Part shown: piece after piece, positions 42,656-53,133 of the stretch
How the letters are laid out: every line of letters begins with the position of its first letter
How positions within the stretch are numbered: the first letter of the stretch is position 1
Source: Pseudomonadota bacterium
GTDB taxonomy: Bacteria; Pseudomonadota; Gammaproteobacteria; Steroidobacterales; Steroidobacteraceae
NCBI GenBank assembly: GCA_026398735.1
Contig: JAPLSH010000008.1
Coordinates: forward strand, 1-64,000
Direction of reading: 5' to 3'
Length of the DNA stretch: 64,000 nucleotides
Notes under the pieces: model-generated
Database searches by the model: none
What the model was told of the DNA's origin: nothing
The model's input: the letters and a program-made list of their open reading frames with translations, nothing else
Position numbers and translations under genes: made by a program

Positions 42656-44470
42656 ATGAAGCCCATCAGCACCCCGACACCCCGCTCCAAGCGGCCCTTG
42701 GTGGCTCTGGCCACCCTGTTGCTGGGCCTGCTGAGCCTGGCCGCCAGCCCGGTGCCGGCCGCCGACGGGTTGCAAAACGACTTCCTGCCACCAGACCAAG
42801 CCTTCAAGGTCTTTGTACAGGCCACTGCCCCCGACCGCATTGAGGTCAGTTACGCAGTCACCGACGGCTATTACCTGTACCGCGACAAGCTCAAGTTCGC
42901 CCTTGCCGCCGAGGTGCAGGGCGTGGCGCTGGGTCAGCCGCAAATGCCCAAGGGCGAGATCAAAACCGACGATTACTTCGGCACCCAAGAGGTGTGGCAC
43001 CACGACTTCACGGTGCAGCTGCCGGTCTCGCGTGCCGGTGGCCCGGCGCTGCCGCTGACACTAAACCTGACTTGGCAGGGCTGCGCCGATGCGGGTCTGT
43101 GCTATCCGCCGCAGCGCGCCAAGTTCGAGGTCACGTTGCCGGCGGCCGATAGCAGCAGCAAGGTGGCTGTGGCCGAAGCGCCCTATGTATCGGAACAAGA
43201 CTGGCTGGCGGGCTTGGTGCGCAGCGGCAGTCTGTTCACGCTGCTGGGTATGTTCTTCCTGTCGGGCTTAGGGCTGGCGTTTACGCCCTGCGTATTGCCG
43301 ATGGTGCCGATCATCTCGGGGATCATCGCGGGCCACGGCGCCAACATGACCCGGCTTAAAGGCTTCTCGCTATCGCTGACCTATGTGCTGGGCATGGCTG
43401 CTACCTATACCGCTGCGGGCATGGCGTTTGCGGCCGCAGGTCAGCAGGCGCAGTCGTTGTTTCAGCAGCCGTGGATCATCAGCCTGTTCGCGGTGCTGTT
43501 TGTGACGATGGCCGCGTCGATGTTCGGCTTTTTCACCGTGCAGATGCCGTCGTTTGTGCAGACGCGCCTGGCCGAGCTGAGCAATCGCCAACGTGCCGGC
43601 AGCTATGCGGGCGTGGCGGTGATGGGCGCGTTGTCGGCGCTGATCGTCACCACCTGCGTGGGCCCTGCACTGGTGGCCGCACTGTCGGTCATCGGCCAAA
43701 GCGGCCAGATGCTGCGCGGTGGCTTGGCACTGTTTGCGATGGCGATGGGCATGGGCACACCGCTGCTGGTGGTGGGCGCGTCGGCCGGCCAACTGCTACC
43801 GCGTGCCGGTGCGTGGATGGAGACGGTCAAACAACTCTTTGGTGCACTGCTGCTGGCAGTGGCTGCGTGGATGCTGGCGCGCATCGTGCCAGAGCGCATC
43901 GCGCTGCTGCTGTGGGCGCTGCCGGCGCTGGCTGCGGCGGTGGTGCTGCTGCGCGCGACGCTGCGTAGCAACCTGCCGCGCCTGCTGGTACGCACGATTG
44001 CTGCGGCCGCGCTGCTGTGGGCGGTGCTGCTGGTGGTGGGCGGTGTGCGCGGTGCCACCGATCCGCTGGCACCGTGGGCGCTGGCCCCGGCGCATGTCGA
44101 GCTGCCGTTTGTCACCATCAAGTCGGTAGCCGATCTGGAGCGCGAAGTGGCTGCGGCACAGGCCGCAGGCAAGCCACTTCTGCTGGATTTTTATGCCGAC
44201 TGGTGCGTGTCCTGCAAAGAGATGGAGCGCTACACCTTCCCCGATGCACAGGTGCGTCAGGTACTGGCCAACACCGTGCTGCTGCGCGCCGACGTGACCG
44301 CTAACGACGAGGCCGATCAGGCACTGCTGGCCAAGTTCGGCATCTTCGGGCCGCCGACCATCGCCTTTTACGGCAGTGATGGCATCGAGCGCAGCACGCT
44401 GCGCGTGGTGGGCTATATGAAGGCGGCAGAGTTTGCGGCGGTGGCGGCTCGCGCTACAGTGAGCCCATGA
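42656..44470 (+). CDS. dsbD: thiol:disulfide interchange protein DsbD
   Basis: A 604-residue inner-membrane electron carrier that moves reductant from cytoplasmic thioredoxin to the periplasm. A signal segment (about 15-40) precedes the alpha domain with the CADAGLCYPPQ cysteine pair; the eight-helix beta domain has its cysteines in FTPCVLPMVPI and TTCVGPALV; the gamma thioredoxin domain has DWCVSCKEME near residue 517. Start is ATG 42656 just before the signal; GTG 42638 is possible. Overlaps the next gene by four bases (ATGA). Its promoter must overlap the divergent groSL promoter. Confidence 0.95.
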   Translation: MKPISTPTPRSKRPLVALATLLLGLLSLAASPVPAADGLQNDFLPPDQAFKVFVQATAPDRIEVSYAVTDGYYLYRDKLKFALAAEVQGVALGQPQMPKGEIKTDDYFGTQEVWHHDFTVQLPVSRAGGPALPLTLNLTWQGCADAGLCYPPQRAKFEVTLPAADSSSKVAVAEAPYVSEQDWLAGLVRSGSLFTLLGMFFLSGLGLAFTPCVLPMVPIISGIIAGHGANMTRLKGFSLSLTYVLGMAATYTAAGMAFAAAGQQAQSLFQQPWIISLFAVLFVTMAASMFGFFTVQMPSFVQTRLAELSNRQRAGSYAGVAVMGALSALIVTTCVGPALVAALSVIGQSGQMLRGGLALFAMAMGMGTPLLVVGASAGQLLPRAGAWMETVKQLFGALLLAVAAWMLARIVPERIALLLWALPALAAAVVLLRATLRSNLPRLLVRTIAAAALLWAVLLVVGGVRGATDPLAPWALAPAHVELPFVTIKSVADLEREVAAAQAAGKPLLLDFYADWCVSCKEMERYTFPDAQVRQVLANTVLLRADVTANDEADQALLAKFGIFGPPTIAFYGSDGIERSTLRVVGYMKAAEFAAVAARATVSP

Positions 44471-45198
44471 ACACCCGCAAAGTCGTCACGATCGCCGCTG
44501 TTGTTGTTGTTGCCGGCGCCGGCGGCTGGTTAGTGCAACGCCAGATGCAACCGGCCCCCACCATCACTGCCGCCGAGCCGGTAGCAGCTGCACCGGCAGC
44601 GGCGGCAGCGACCGCTGAGGCCAGCGCCAGCACCGAGGGTGGCGCCGACAAGGTGCTGGGTGCTGCCCCGCGCAAGCCGCTGCCCGAGATCCTGCCCGAC
44701 TTCAAACTGGCCGACCGCGACGGCAAGCTGCGCCAGCTGTCGGACTGGGCCGGCCGGCCGCTGGTGGTCAACTATTGGGCCACTTGGTGCCCGCCCTGCG
44801 TGCGCGAAATCCCGCTGCTGAGCAAACTGCGCAAGGATCGTGCCGGCATGAAGCTGGAAGTAGTCGGCATCGCCGTCGATTTCCGCGAAGACGTGCTGGC
44901 CTTTGCCAATCGCGAAAAGCTCGATTATCCGCTGCTGATCGGCGAAGAAGACGGCTTAGCCGCCGTAGATGCCGTCGGAATGACGCCCGCCTTCCCGTTT
45001 ACGCTGTTTACCGACAGCAAGCACCGCGTCATTGCCCTCAAAGTGGGCGAACTGCACCAGCCAGAACTGGATCTGATCCTCAACACCGTGCAGCAGGTGG
45101 ATGCGGGCAGCCTGTCGCCGGCCGATGCGCGCACCCGCATCAGCGAAGGCCTCAAAACGCTGGCAGTAGACAAGGCCACTGGTACACCGGCGGCCTGA
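44467..45198 (+). CDS. TlpA-like membrane-anchored thiol-disulfide oxidoreductase
   Basis: A 243-residue protein: an N-terminal membrane anchor (about 7-22), an Ala-rich linker, and a TlpA/ResA-type thioredoxin domain with active site WATWCPPCVREIP. The conserved cis-Pro region is GMTPAFPFTLF. Such proteins reduce apocytochromes or other periplasmic disulfides and draw electrons from DsbD, which matches its coupling to dsbD. Confidence 0.92.
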   Translation: MNTRKVVTIAAVVVVAGAGGWLVQRQMQPAPTITAAEPVAAAPAAAAATAEASASTEGGADKVLGAAPRKPLPEILPDFKLADRDGKLRQLSDWAGRPLVVNYWATWCPPCVREIPLLSKLRKDRAGMKLEVVGIAVDFREDVLAFANREKLDYPLLIGEEDGLAAVDAVGMTPAFPFTLFTDSKHRVIALKVGELHQPELDLILNTVQQVDAGSLSPADARTRISEGLKTLAVDKATGTPAA

Positions 45199-45341
45199 TC
45201 CGAGGGCCTTGGGGCGCAGCAGCGCCAATCCGGCAGCTTGCCGGACAATTCGCCGATCAAGCCGACAACTTCCGCGAAAAACGGGGTAAGATCCGCCCCT
45301 CTCAAGGGTCGCCCGCGGGCGCCGCAGACAGGAATATAAGC

Positions 45342-45797
45342 ATGGACATCCGCAAGGTTAAGAAGCTCATCGAACTGCTCGAAGAGTCGGGCATCGCCGA
45401 AATCGAAATCAAGGAAGGCGAAGAGTCGGTGCGCATCAGCCGTCAGGGCAGCCATCCGCCCGCGCAGCAGTACTACGCCCCACCCGCCCCGGCCCCTGTG
45501 GCCGCCGCACCGGTCGCCGCCGCTGCCGCGCCGGTCGCCGTGCCGGTTGCTGCCCCCAAGGCAGAGAACGTCGTCCCCTCGCCCATGGTCGGCACTTTTT
45601 ATGCCGCCGCCACGCCCACCTCGGCACCGTTCGTATCGATCGGTGATGAGGTCAAGCCCGGCCAGGTGATGTGCATCATCGAAGCGATGAAAATGATGAA
45701 CCAGATCGAAGCCGATCGCGGCGGTCGCGTCACGGCCATCCTGGCCAAGAACGGCGACCCGGTCGAATTCGGCCAGCCGCTGTTCGTGCTGGCCTGA
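45342..45797 (+). CDS. accB: acetyl-CoA carboxylase biotin carboxyl carrier protein
   Basis: A 151-residue [30 protein letters not shown] begins it, a Pro/Ala-rich linker lies between about 38 and 75, and the biotinyl domain carries the biotin lysine in [14 protein letters not shown] 45342 follows AGGA. The 143 bases upstream hold a TAAGAT-type -10 at 45287 with a poor -35. Followed by accC after 17 bases. Confidence 0.97.
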   Translation: MDIRKVKKLIELLEESGIAEIEIKEGEESVRISRQGSHPPAQQYYAPPAPAPVAAAPVAAAAAPVAVPVAAPKAENVVPSPMVGTFYAAATPTSAPFVSIGDEVKPGQVMCIIEAMKMMNQIEADRGGRVTAILAKNGDPVEFGQPLFVLA

Positions 45798-45814
45798 CGG
45801 GGCCGGCTGCACGC

Positions 45815-47158
45815 ATGCTCGACAAAATCGTCATTGCCAACCGCGGCGAAATTGCGCTGCGCATCCTGCGCGCCTGCCGCGAGTTGGGAATCAAGACCGT
45901 GGCCGTCCACTCCACGGCCGACAACAACCTCAAACACGTGCTGCTGGCCGACGAAACCGTCTGCATCGGCCCGGCACCCTCGCCGCTGAGCTACCTCAAC
46001 ATGCCGGCGATCATCAGCGCCGCAGAGGTCACCGACTCGGTCGGCATCCACCCGGGTTATGGCTTCTTGTCCGAGAACGCGGACTTCGCCGAACGCGTCG
46101 AGAAGAGCGGCTTTGTGTTCATCGGCCCCAAGGCCGAGACCATCCGCATGATGGGCGACAAAGTGTCGGCCATCCGCGCCATGAAAAAAGCCGGCGTACC
46201 TTGCGTGCCCGGCTCCGATGGCCCGTTGGGCGAAGACCCCGATACCAATCTGCGCATCGCACGCCAGATCGGCTATCCGGTCATCATCAAAGCCTCGGGT
46301 GGTGGTGGTGGTCGTGGCATGCGCGTGGTGCATGTCGAGGCCGCACTGCTCAATGCCATCACACTGACGCAGCAAGAGGCGCTGGCCGCCTTTGGCAATG
46401 GCGCTGTGTACATGGAAAAGTTTCTCGAGAAGCCGCGCCATATCGAGTTCCAAGTCATCGCTGACAACTTCGGCAACGTGGTGCACTTGGGCGAGCGCGA
46501 TTGCTCTATGCAGCGTCGTCACCAGAAGGTGATGGAAGAAGCGCCCGCACCGGGCCTGACGCCCAAGCAGCGCAAGCAGATGGGCGAGCGTTGCGTGGAG
46601 GCCTGCAAGGCCGTCGGCTATCGCAGTGCGGGCACCTTCGAGTTCCTATACGAAGAGGGCGAGTTCTATTTCATCGAAATGAACACGCGCATTCAGGTGG
46701 AGCATCCGGTCACCGAGATGATCACCGGTATCGATCTGGTCAAGACACAGTTGCTGATTGCCTCGGGCGAAAAGCTGCCGTTTAGCCAAGGCGATATTCA
46801 GATCCGCGGTCATGCCATTGAGTGCCGCATCAACGCCGAAGACGCGCGCACGTTTGTGCCGTCACCGGGTAACGTGAAGTTGTGGCATGCACCGGGTGGT
46901 CCTGGTGTGCGAGTCGATAGCCATCTGTATTCGGGCTACACCGTGCCGCCCAACTACGACTCGATGGTCGCCAAGCTAATCGCTCACGGCGAGGATCGCG
47001 ACAGCGCGTTGGCGCGCATGCGTAACGCGCTCAACGAAATGGTGCTCGAGGGCATCAACTGCAACAAGGCGCTCCATCAAGAGATCCTGTCGCATAGCGC
47101 CTTTCGCACCGGTGGCCTCGACATCCACTACCTCGAGCGTCGCCTGGGTCTTAAGTAA
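45815..47158 (+). CDS. accC: acetyl-CoA carboxylase biotin carboxylase
   Basis: A 447-residue biotin carboxylase, normal length. Motifs: [16 protein letters not shown] at the start, the ATP-grasp loop [13 protein letters not shown], the metal and ATP segment [26 protein letters not shown], and [14 protein letters not shown]. It catalyses ATP-dependent carboxylation of the biotin on AccB. ATG 45815 is fixed by the conserved N-terminus. Confidence 0.98.
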   Translation: MLDKIVIANRGEIALRILRACRELGIKTVAVHSTADNNLKHVLLADETVCIGPAPSPLSYLNMPAIISAAEVTDSVGIHPGYGFLSENADFAERVEKSGFVFIGPKAETIRMMGDKVSAIRAMKKAGVPCVPGSDGPLGEDPDTNLRIARQIGYPVIIKASGGGGGRGMRVVHVEAALLNAITLTQQEALAAFGNGAVYMEKFLEKPRHIEFQVIADNFGNVVHLGERDCSMQRRHQKVMEEAPAPGLTPKQRKQMGERCVEACKAVGYRSAGTFEFLYEEGEFYFIEMNTRIQVEHPVTEMITGIDLVKTQLLIASGEKLPFSQGDIQIRGHAIECRINAEDARTFVPSPGNVKLWHAPGGPGVRVDSHLYSGYTVPPNYDSMVAKLIAHGEDRDSALARMRNALNEMVLEGINCNKALHQEILSHSAFRTGGLDIHYLERRLGLK

Positions 47159-47175
47159 GGACATCGGTCACCGCT

Positions 47176-48063
47176 GTGCCCTACCTCTCGCTGCGCGTTG
47201 ATCTGGAGGGCCGTGACCCTGCTGCGGCCGAAGACGCCTGCTTTGCCGCAGGCGCGCTGTCGGTCACGCTGACCGACGCCGTCGACGACGCCATTCTCGA
47301 ACCTGCTCCCGGTGAGCTGCGGCTGTGGCCGCGCACGGTGTTGCAGGTGATGTTTGATCCCGATGTCGCCGGTGTCGATGTCGTGCTCACGCTGGCAGGT
47401 GCACTGGGTGTTGCTGCCGATGCGATCCGCATAGAGCGCATCGAAGATCGCGTGTGGGAACGCGAGTGGCTCAAAGACTTTCACGCCATGCAATTTGGTC
47501 AGCGACTGTGGATCGTGCCGCGTCATGAACCACTGCCCGCCGATCCGCAGGCTGTGTGTGTGCGCTTGGATCCGGGCTTGGCCTTTGGCACCGGCACGCA
47601 TCCTTCTACAGCGCTGTGTCTGCAATGGCTGGACCACGGCCTCAAGCCCGGCGCCACGGTCATCGACTATGGCTGCGGCTCGGGTGTGCTGGCGATTGCC
47701 GCTGCCTTGCTGGGCGCAGCGCAAGTGCACTGCTACGACATCGATCCGCAGGCGATGATCGCCACCGCCGACAACGCCGCCGATAACGGCGTAAGTGCGC
47801 AACTGCGACTGCACGACAGCCCCGCCACCTTGCCGCAAGGCTGTGATGTGCTGCTGGCCAACATCATCTCGGGCGTGCTGTGCGAACTGCAGCCGTCGTT
47901 CAAGCCCTTGCTGGCCCCCGGTGGCTGGCTGGTGCTGGCAGGCCTGCTCGATGAGCAGGTCGATGCGGTCGTGGCGGCCTATGCACCGTGGATCACGCTG
48001 CGCCCCTGTGGCGGCCGTGACGGCTGGACGGCGTTGGCCGGTCAGCGCGTCGCGCCGGGCTGA
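47176..48063 (+). CDS. prmA: ribosomal protein L11 methyltransferase
   Basis: A 295-residue protein starting at GTG 47176. The substrate-binding N-terminal domain (WEREWLKDFHAMQFG) is followed by LDPGLAFGTGTHPSTALCLQWL and the SAM site IDYGCGSGVLAIAA, then NIISGVLCEL. This is the standard layout of PrmA, which trimethylates L11. Position directly after accC is the usual gammaproteobacterial order. Confidence 0.96.
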   Translation: MPYLSLRVDLEGRDPAAAEDACFAAGALSVTLTDAVDDAILEPAPGELRLWPRTVLQVMFDPDVAGVDVVLTLAGALGVAADAIRIERIEDRVWEREWLKDFHAMQFGQRLWIVPRHEPLPADPQAVCVRLDPGLAFGTGTHPSTALCLQWLDHGLKPGATVIDYGCGSGVLAIAAALLGAAQVHCYDIDPQAMIATADNAADNGVSAQLRLHDSPATLPQGCDVLLANIISGVLCELQPSFKPLLAPGGWLVLAGLLDEQVDAVVAAYAPWITLRPCGGRDGWTALAGQRVAPG

Positions 48064-48068
48064 CGGCG

Positions 48069-49010
48069 ATGTACACCACCTGCCCGCACTGCACACTGCT
48101 GATGGGCGTGAACGTGCAGGAGCTGCGTCAGGGTCAGGGCTATGTGCGCTGCCCGCGCTGCTACAGCATCTTTAACGCGCTGAGCAGCCTGGGTCCCAAT
48201 ACCGCCCAGAGCGGCGCCGGCGAGCCACCGCAAGCGCTGCCAGCCGCCGCGTTGCCCGACCAAGCGCAACCCGTGGCAGCCGCAGCGCCCGAACCAGCTG
48301 CGCCTGCTCCAGCGCCTACGCCAACGCCAACGCCAACGCCAACGCCAGCTACTGCGGCTGAACCGTCACCACCCAAGCCCAAGCCCAAGCCCAAACGCCA
48401 GGCTCGTCGCGATCTGGGCCTGTCGCTGGATGTAGGGCTGGATGCGCCCAGTCAGGAAGATCCCTTACACCTGCGCGATCGCCCCGGCGTCAGCGGTAGC
48501 TGGCGCTGGGTCATCGTGGTGGTCGCCATGCTGGTTGTGCTGGCGCTGGCGGGGCGCGCAGTGCACGACCTGCGGCAGGAACTGGTGGCGGTGCCTGCGC
48601 TCAAGCAGCCGCTGACGCGTCTGTATGCGCTGTTTGGTGTGGCACTAGAGCCGCACTGGGATCTGTCGGCCTATGACGTGCGGCAGATGGGTGCCGAGGC
48701 ACAAGAAGGCGAGCCGCCACGCGTGCACATCCGCATCAGCATTGCCAACACCGGCCTGCGCGCGATGCCGGATCCGGTCCTGCGCGTCACGCTGATGGAC
48801 CGCTTCGGCAATCGCGTGGGTCTGCGCGAACTGACGCCGCGTGAATACCTGCGCGATCTGCCCGAGACCGGTGTCGCCCCGGGCGCACGGCGCGACATCA
48901 CTTTGCAGGTGCCCAACACCGGCAGCAGAGCCGAGGGCTTCGAGATTGATCCCTGCCTGACGACCGGGCAGGGCCAATTGCGCTGCGCCCACGATCCACC
49001 GCAAAGCTGA
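48069..49010 (+). CDS. zinc-ribbon and DUF3426 membrane protein
   Basis: A 313-residue protein. The first 35 residues are an MJ0042-type zinc ribbon (TTCPHC...VRCPRC), followed by a low-complexity Pro/Ala/Thr/Lys linker, one membrane helix (about 143-160) and a periplasmic DUF3426 domain (PPRVHIRISIANTGLRAMPDPVLRVTLMDRFGNRVGLRELTPREYL). Homologues sit at this spot between prmA and dusB in many gammaproteobacteria; function unknown. The linker is encoded by short DNA tandem repeats. Confidence 0.88.
   Translation: MYTTCPHCTLLMGVNVQELRQGQGYVRCPRCYSIFNALSSLGPNTAQSGAGEPPQALPAAALPDQAQPVAAAAPEPAAPAPAPTPTPTPTPTPATAAEPSPPKPKPKPKRQARRDLGLSLDVGLDAPSQEDPLHLRDRPGVSGSWRWVIVVVAMLVVLALAGRAVHDLRQELVAVPALKQPLTRLYALFGVALEPHWDLSAYDVRQMGAEAQEGEPPRVHIRISIANTGLRAMPDPVLRVTLMDRFGNRVGLRELTPREYLRDLPETGVAPGARRDITLQVPNTGSRAEGFEIDPCLTTGQGQLRCAHDPPQS
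48319..48395 (+). repeat. two hexanucleotide tandem repeats inside the DUF3426 gene
   Basis: CGCCAA is repeated four times at 48319-48342 (encoding Pro-Thr pairs) and CCCAAG about four times at 48372-48395 (encoding Pro-Lys pairs). Both are in-frame six-base units, so slippage would change linker length without a frameshift. Confidence 0.85.
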
Positions 49011-49017
49011 CCGCCTG

Positions 49018-50070
49018 ATGCGCATTGGCCCCTGGCAGATCCCGGCGCAAGCGGTACTGGCACCGATGGCCGGTGTCACCGACCGGCCGTTTCGCGTGCT
49101 GTGCCGGCAATTGGGCGCAGGCCTTGCTGCATCCGAGATGCTCAGCGCCGACCAAAGCCTGTGGCACACCACCAAATCGCGCCAGCGCATGAACCACGAG
49201 GGCGAGCCCGAGCCGCGCGTGGTGCAACTGGCCGGTAACGATCCGCAGCAACTGGCCGATGCGGCCCGCGCCAATGTCGAGCAAGGCGCGCAGATCATCG
49301 ACATCAACATGGGCTGCCCGGCCAAAAAGGTCTACGGCAAGTTGTGCGGCTCGGCGCTGCTGGGCGATGAGCCACTGGTGGCCCGGTTACTCGATGCGGT
49401 GGTCGCTGCGGTAGACGTACCGGTGACGCTCAAGATCCGTACCGGCATAGACCGTCAGCACATCAATGGCGTGCAGATCGCACGTATTGCCGAGGCCGCC
49501 GGCATTGCCGCGCTGGCCGTGCATGGCCGCACCCGCGCCGATTTTTATACCGGCGAGGCCGAATACGAGACGATTGCGGCGATCTGCGCCACGGTGCGTA
49601 TCCCGGTGACTGCCAATGGCGACATCACCTCACCGGTCAAGGCGCGCGCCGTGCTCGATTACACCGGGGCTGCGGCGGTCATGCTGGGGCGAGCGGCCCA
49701 AGGGGCCCCATGGATCTTTAGGGATGTCAACGCATACCTATCTGGAGGCGCTTTGCCGCCGCCGCTCTTGCGCAGTCAAAAGAGAGACATCATCCTTGCC
49801 CACCTTGCCAGCCTTTATGACTTCCACGGTGAAGTGACTGGGCTGCGCATCGCACGCAAACACCTCGGCTGGTACTGCCAGCACAACCCCCGGACTGCCG
49901 GCTTCAGGCCATCGCTTATGGCCGCGGAATCGTCATCGGTGCAGTTTGCGTTGGCGCGTGAATGTTTTGATCAGTGGGTGCAAGAGAGTGACGCAGGAGA
50001 GCCCGGGCATGATGGCAACAACTCACAAGACGCCAGCGGTAACGCCCACTCAGGACCTGCCGCTGCGTAG
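49018..50070 (+). CDS. dusB: tRNA-dihydrouridine synthase B
   Basis: A 350-residue flavoenzyme that reduces uridine in tRNA. Motifs: APMAGVTDRPFR, INMGCPAKKV (with the catalytic Cys in GCPAKKVYGKLCGSALL), TLKIRTGID, AVHGRTRADFYTG, ANGDI and MLGRAAQGAPWIF. The C-terminus extends 62 bases into fis, giving a hydrophilic tail ([28 protein letters not shown]). dusB-fis is the standard operon. Confidence 0.96.
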   Translation: MRIGPWQIPAQAVLAPMAGVTDRPFRVLCRQLGAGLAASEMLSADQSLWHTTKSRQRMNHEGEPEPRVVQLAGNDPQQLADAARANVEQGAQIIDINMGCPAKKVYGKLCGSALLGDEPLVARLLDAVVAAVDVPVTLKIRTGIDRQHINGVQIARIAEAAGIAALAVHGRTRADFYTGEAEYETIAAICATVRIPVTANGDITSPVKARAVLDYTGAAAVMLGRAAQGAPWIFRDVNAYLSGGALPPPLLRSQKRDIILAHLASLYDFHGEVTGLRIARKHLGWYCQHNPRTAGFRPSLMAAESSSVQFALARECFDQWVQESDAGEPGHDGNNSQDASGNAHSGPAAA

Positions 50071-50284
50071 CCACGCCGAGCGAGCGCTGCGCGTGTATTT
50101 CGCCAATCTCAACGGCCATCCGCCGGCCAACCTGTATGACTTGGTGCTGCGCGAAATCGAAGAGCCGTTGTTACGCGCTGCACTGGACTACGCCGGTGGC
50201 AACCAAAGCCAAACCGCCGTGATCTTGGGCATCAACCGCGGCACGCTGCGCAAAAAGCTGCGGCAGTTCGGGTTGGCCTCGTGA
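50009..50284 (+). CDS. fis: nucleoid protein Fis
   Basis: A 91-residue DNA-bending protein. The C-terminal helix-turn-helix region ([39 protein letters not shown]) is a close family match. ATG 50009 has GGAGA about 9 bases upstream; the frame opens earlier inside dusB. Fis controls growth-phase expression and DNA topology and is a marker of Gammaproteobacteria. Confidence 0.95.
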   Translation: MMATTHKTPAVTPTQDLPLRSHAERALRVYFANLNGHPPANLYDLVLREIEEPLLRAALDYAGGNQSQTAVILGINRGTLRKKLRQFGLAS

Positions 50285-51846
50285 GCGGCACTGTCGCGCT
50301 GCGTCGCGCGTTGCTATCGGTCTCTGATAAAACCGGCATCGTCGAGCTGGCCCGCGCGCTGGCTGCACAAGGCGTAGAGCTGCTCTCTACCGGTGGCACT
50401 GCAGCACTGCTGACTGCGCAAGGTTTGCAGGTACGTGAAGTAGCGCAGCACACCGGCTTCCCCGAAATCATGGACGGTCGCGTCAAAACACTGCATCCCA
50501 AGATCCACGGCGGTCTGCTGGGCCGTCGCGGTACAGACGAAGTGGTGATGGCCGAACACGACATCGCGCCCATCGACCTGTTGGTGGTCAACCTGTATCC
50601 GTTTGCGCGCACGGTGGCGCGGCCTGACGTGACGTGGGATGAGGCCATCGAGAACATCGACATCGGTGGACCGGCGATGCTGCGTGCTGCGGCCAAGAAC
50701 CACGACTCGGTGGCGGTGGTGGTAGACCCTGCCGACTATGACGCGCTGCTGGCCAGTCTGCAGACCGGCGGCACTACGCTTGCGCAGCGTCGCGTGCTGG
50801 CCGCCAAGGCCTATGCACACACTGCAGACTATGACGGTCGCGTAGCGCAGTGGTTGCAGCAGGCACTGCACATAGAGTCAGAGCCCTTCCCGCAAACGCT
50901 GACACGCCGCTATGAGCGCGCCAGTGTGCTGCGCTATGGCGAGAACCCGCATCAGCGCGGCGCGTTTTATCGCGATGCAACGATCAGCGACGCGTGTGTG
51001 GCCACTGCTGCAGTGGTGCAAGGCAAAGAACTCTCGTTCAACAACATCGCCGATGCCGACACGGCACTGGAATGTGTGCGGCAGTTTGATGCGCCGGCGT
51101 GTGTGATCGTCAAACATGCCAACCCTTGCGGCGTGGCCATCGGCGCCACCTTGGCCGAGGCTTATGAGGCTGCGTGGCGCACCGATCCCACATCAGCCTT
51201 TGGCGGCATCATCGCTTTTAACAGGCCGCTAGACGGCGACACTGCGCGCCACATCCTGGGCAAGCAGTTCGTCGAAGTGCTGCTGGCCACTGCGCTGCTG
51301 CCCGGCGCTGCCCAAGCACTGGCCACCAAGCCCAATGTGCGCGTGCTGATTACCGGTGATCTGACGCGCGCTGCCGCTGTGCCGGTTGAATATCGCAGTG
51401 TCAGTGGTGGTCTGCTGGCACAAGATGCAGACCGCGGCATGATCGACATTGCCGACATGCGCTGCGTCACCACGCGTCAACCCACTGCGGCAGAGCTGCG
51501 CGACTTGGCCTTTGCCTGGCGCGTGTGCAAATACGTCAAGTCCAACGCCATCGTGTTTGCGCGTGAGCAAGCCACCATGGGTGTGGGCGCAGGCCAGATG
51601 AGCCGTGTGTATTCCAGTCGCATCGCTGCCATCAAGGCCGCTGATGCCGGCTTGCAAGTCAGCGGTGCAGTGGTGGCCTCCGATGCATTCTTTCCGTTTC
51701 GCGATGGCATCGATGTATCGGCGTCGCAAGGCGTCACGGCAGTGATCCAACCGGGCGGCTCGATGCGCGACGATGAAGTCATCGCTGCGGCCAACGAACA
51801 CAACCTTGCCATGCTGTTTACCGGCATGCGCCACTTCAGGCACTGA
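50281..51846 (+). CDS. purH: bifunctional AICAR transformylase/IMP cyclohydrolase
   Basis: A 521-residue enzyme for the last two steps of IMP synthesis. The N-terminal MGS-like cyclohydrolase domain has [29 protein letters not shown] and [15 protein letters not shown]; the transformylase domain has [36 protein letters not shown] and SNAIVFA. Start is GTG 50281, overlapping the fis stop. Confidence 0.98.
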   Translation: MSGTVALRRALLSVSDKTGIVELARALAAQGVELLSTGGTAALLTAQGLQVREVAQHTGFPEIMDGRVKTLHPKIHGGLLGRRGTDEVVMAEHDIAPIDLLVVNLYPFARTVARPDVTWDEAIENIDIGGPAMLRAAAKNHDSVAVVVDPADYDALLASLQTGGTTLAQRRVLAAKAYAHTADYDGRVAQWLQQALHIESEPFPQTLTRRYERASVLRYGENPHQRGAFYRDATISDACVATAAVVQGKELSFNNIADADTALECVRQFDAPACVIVKHANPCGVAIGATLAEAYEAAWRTDPTSAFGGIIAFNRPLDGDTARHILGKQFVEVLLATALLPGAAQALATKPNVRVLITGDLTRAAAVPVEYRSVSGGLLAQDADRGMIDIADMRCVTTRQPTAAELRDLAFAWRVCKYVKSNAIVFAREQATMGVGAGQMSRVYSSRIAAIKAADAGLQVSGAVVASDAFFPFRDGIDVSASQGVTAVIQPGGSMRDDEVIAAANEHNLAMLFTGMRHFRH

Positions 51847-51847
51847 T

Positions 51848-53128
51848 ATGAAACTGCTGGTCATCGGCGGCGGCGGGCGCGAACACGCGCTGGCTTGGAA
51901 GCTGGCTCAATCTGCGCGCGTCACCGAAGTACTGGTGGCGCCGGGTAACGCAGGCACTGCCATCGAACCACGTCTGCGCAATGTGGCCGTGGCAGCCGAT
52001 GATCTGCCGGGTCTGTTGGCACTGGCGCAACGCGAACAGATCGCCCTCACGGTAGTGGGCCCCGAAGTGCCGCTGGTGCTGGGCATCACCGATTTGTTTA
52101 CGCAGCACGGGCTGCGCTGCTTTGGCCCATCCAAGGCTGCTGCACAACTGGAAGGCTCTAAGGCCTTCACCAAAGAGTTTTTGCGTCGTCACGCCATACC
52201 CACTGCGGGCTATCGCACCTTTACAGCAGACAACTTTGATGCCGCATGGCTTGCCGCGCAGCCGGTGCCCATCGTGGTCAAAGCCAGTGGCTTGGCCTCG
52301 GGCAAGGGCGTCATCATTGCGCAGAGCAGTGCCGAGGCACTCGATGCCGTGCAGTCCATCTTCAACGGTCGCTTTGGCAGCGCTGGCACCGAAGTGGTTA
52401 TCGAAGAGTTTTTGCAGGGCGAGGAAGCCAGCTTCATCGTCATCTGTGATGGCACGCATGTGCTGCCTATGGCCAGCTCACAAGATCACAAGCGTCTGCT
52501 CGATGACGATGCAGGCCCCAACACCGGCGGCATGGGCGCGTATTCACCGGCACCGGTAGTCACCCCTGCCGTGCATGATCGCGTGATGCGCGAAGTCATC
52601 GAGCCCACCATGGCCGGCCTTGCTGCCGATGGCATGCCGTTCACTGGCTTTTTATATGCGGGCCTGATGATCGACGACAGCGGCGCGCCCAAGGTCATCG
52701 AATACAACGTGCGCTTTGGTGATCCAGAAACGCAGCCCATCATGATGCGGCTCGACAGCGATCTGCTGACGCTGTGCGAAGCAGCGCTTGATGGGGCGCT
52801 GAGCAAGGCAACTGTGCAGTGGAACCCACAGGCCGCATTGGGTGTGGTGATCGCCGCCGGCGGCTATCCCGATGACGTGCGCAAGGGCGATGTCATCAGC
52901 GGTCTGGATGCAGCCGCTGCACTGCCGGGCAAGGTGTTTCATGCCGGCACTGCGCTGCGCAATGACCAAGTGGTCACTGCCGGTGGCCGCGTGCTGTGTG
53001 CCGTGGGCTTAGGCGACACAGTCACGGCAGCGCGCACTCAGGCCTATGCACTGGTCGATGCATTGCAGTTTGAAGGTGCGCAAGCGCGTCGTGACATCGG
53101 CTATCGCGCCGTCGCACGCGGCGCCTGA
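51848..53128 (+). CDS. purD: phosphoribosylamine-glycine ligase
   Basis: A 426-residue ATP-grasp enzyme that makes GAR. Visible are [77 protein letters not shown] and the metal-binding [13 protein letters not shown] 51848 begins the conserved N-terminus, 1 base after the purH stop. The pair purH-purD is classic. Confidence 0.98.
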   Translation: MKLLVIGGGGREHALAWKLAQSARVTEVLVAPGNAGTAIEPRLRNVAVAADDLPGLLALAQREQIALTVVGPEVPLVLGITDLFTQHGLRCFGPSKAAAQLEGSKAFTKEFLRRHAIPTAGYRTFTADNFDAAWLAAQPVPIVVKASGLASGKGVIIAQSSAEALDAVQSIFNGRFGSAGTEVVIEEFLQGEEASFIVICDGTHVLPMASSQDHKRLLDDDAGPNTGGMGAYSPAPVVTPAVHDRVMREVIEPTMAGLAADGMPFTGFLYAGLMIDDSGAPKVIEYNVRFGDPETQPIMMRLDSDLLTLCEAALDGALSKATVQWNPQAALGVVIAAGGYPDDVRKGDVISGLDAAAALPGKVFHAGTALRNDQVVTAGGRVLCAVGLGDTVTAARTQAYALVDALQFEGAQARRDIGYRAVARGA

Positions 53129-53133
53129 TCACC

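Noticed and set aside
48301-48350. CGCCAA repeats considered as possible CRISPR or recombination repeat
   Set aside because: They are a six-base coding microsatellite inside a protein linker without spacers.
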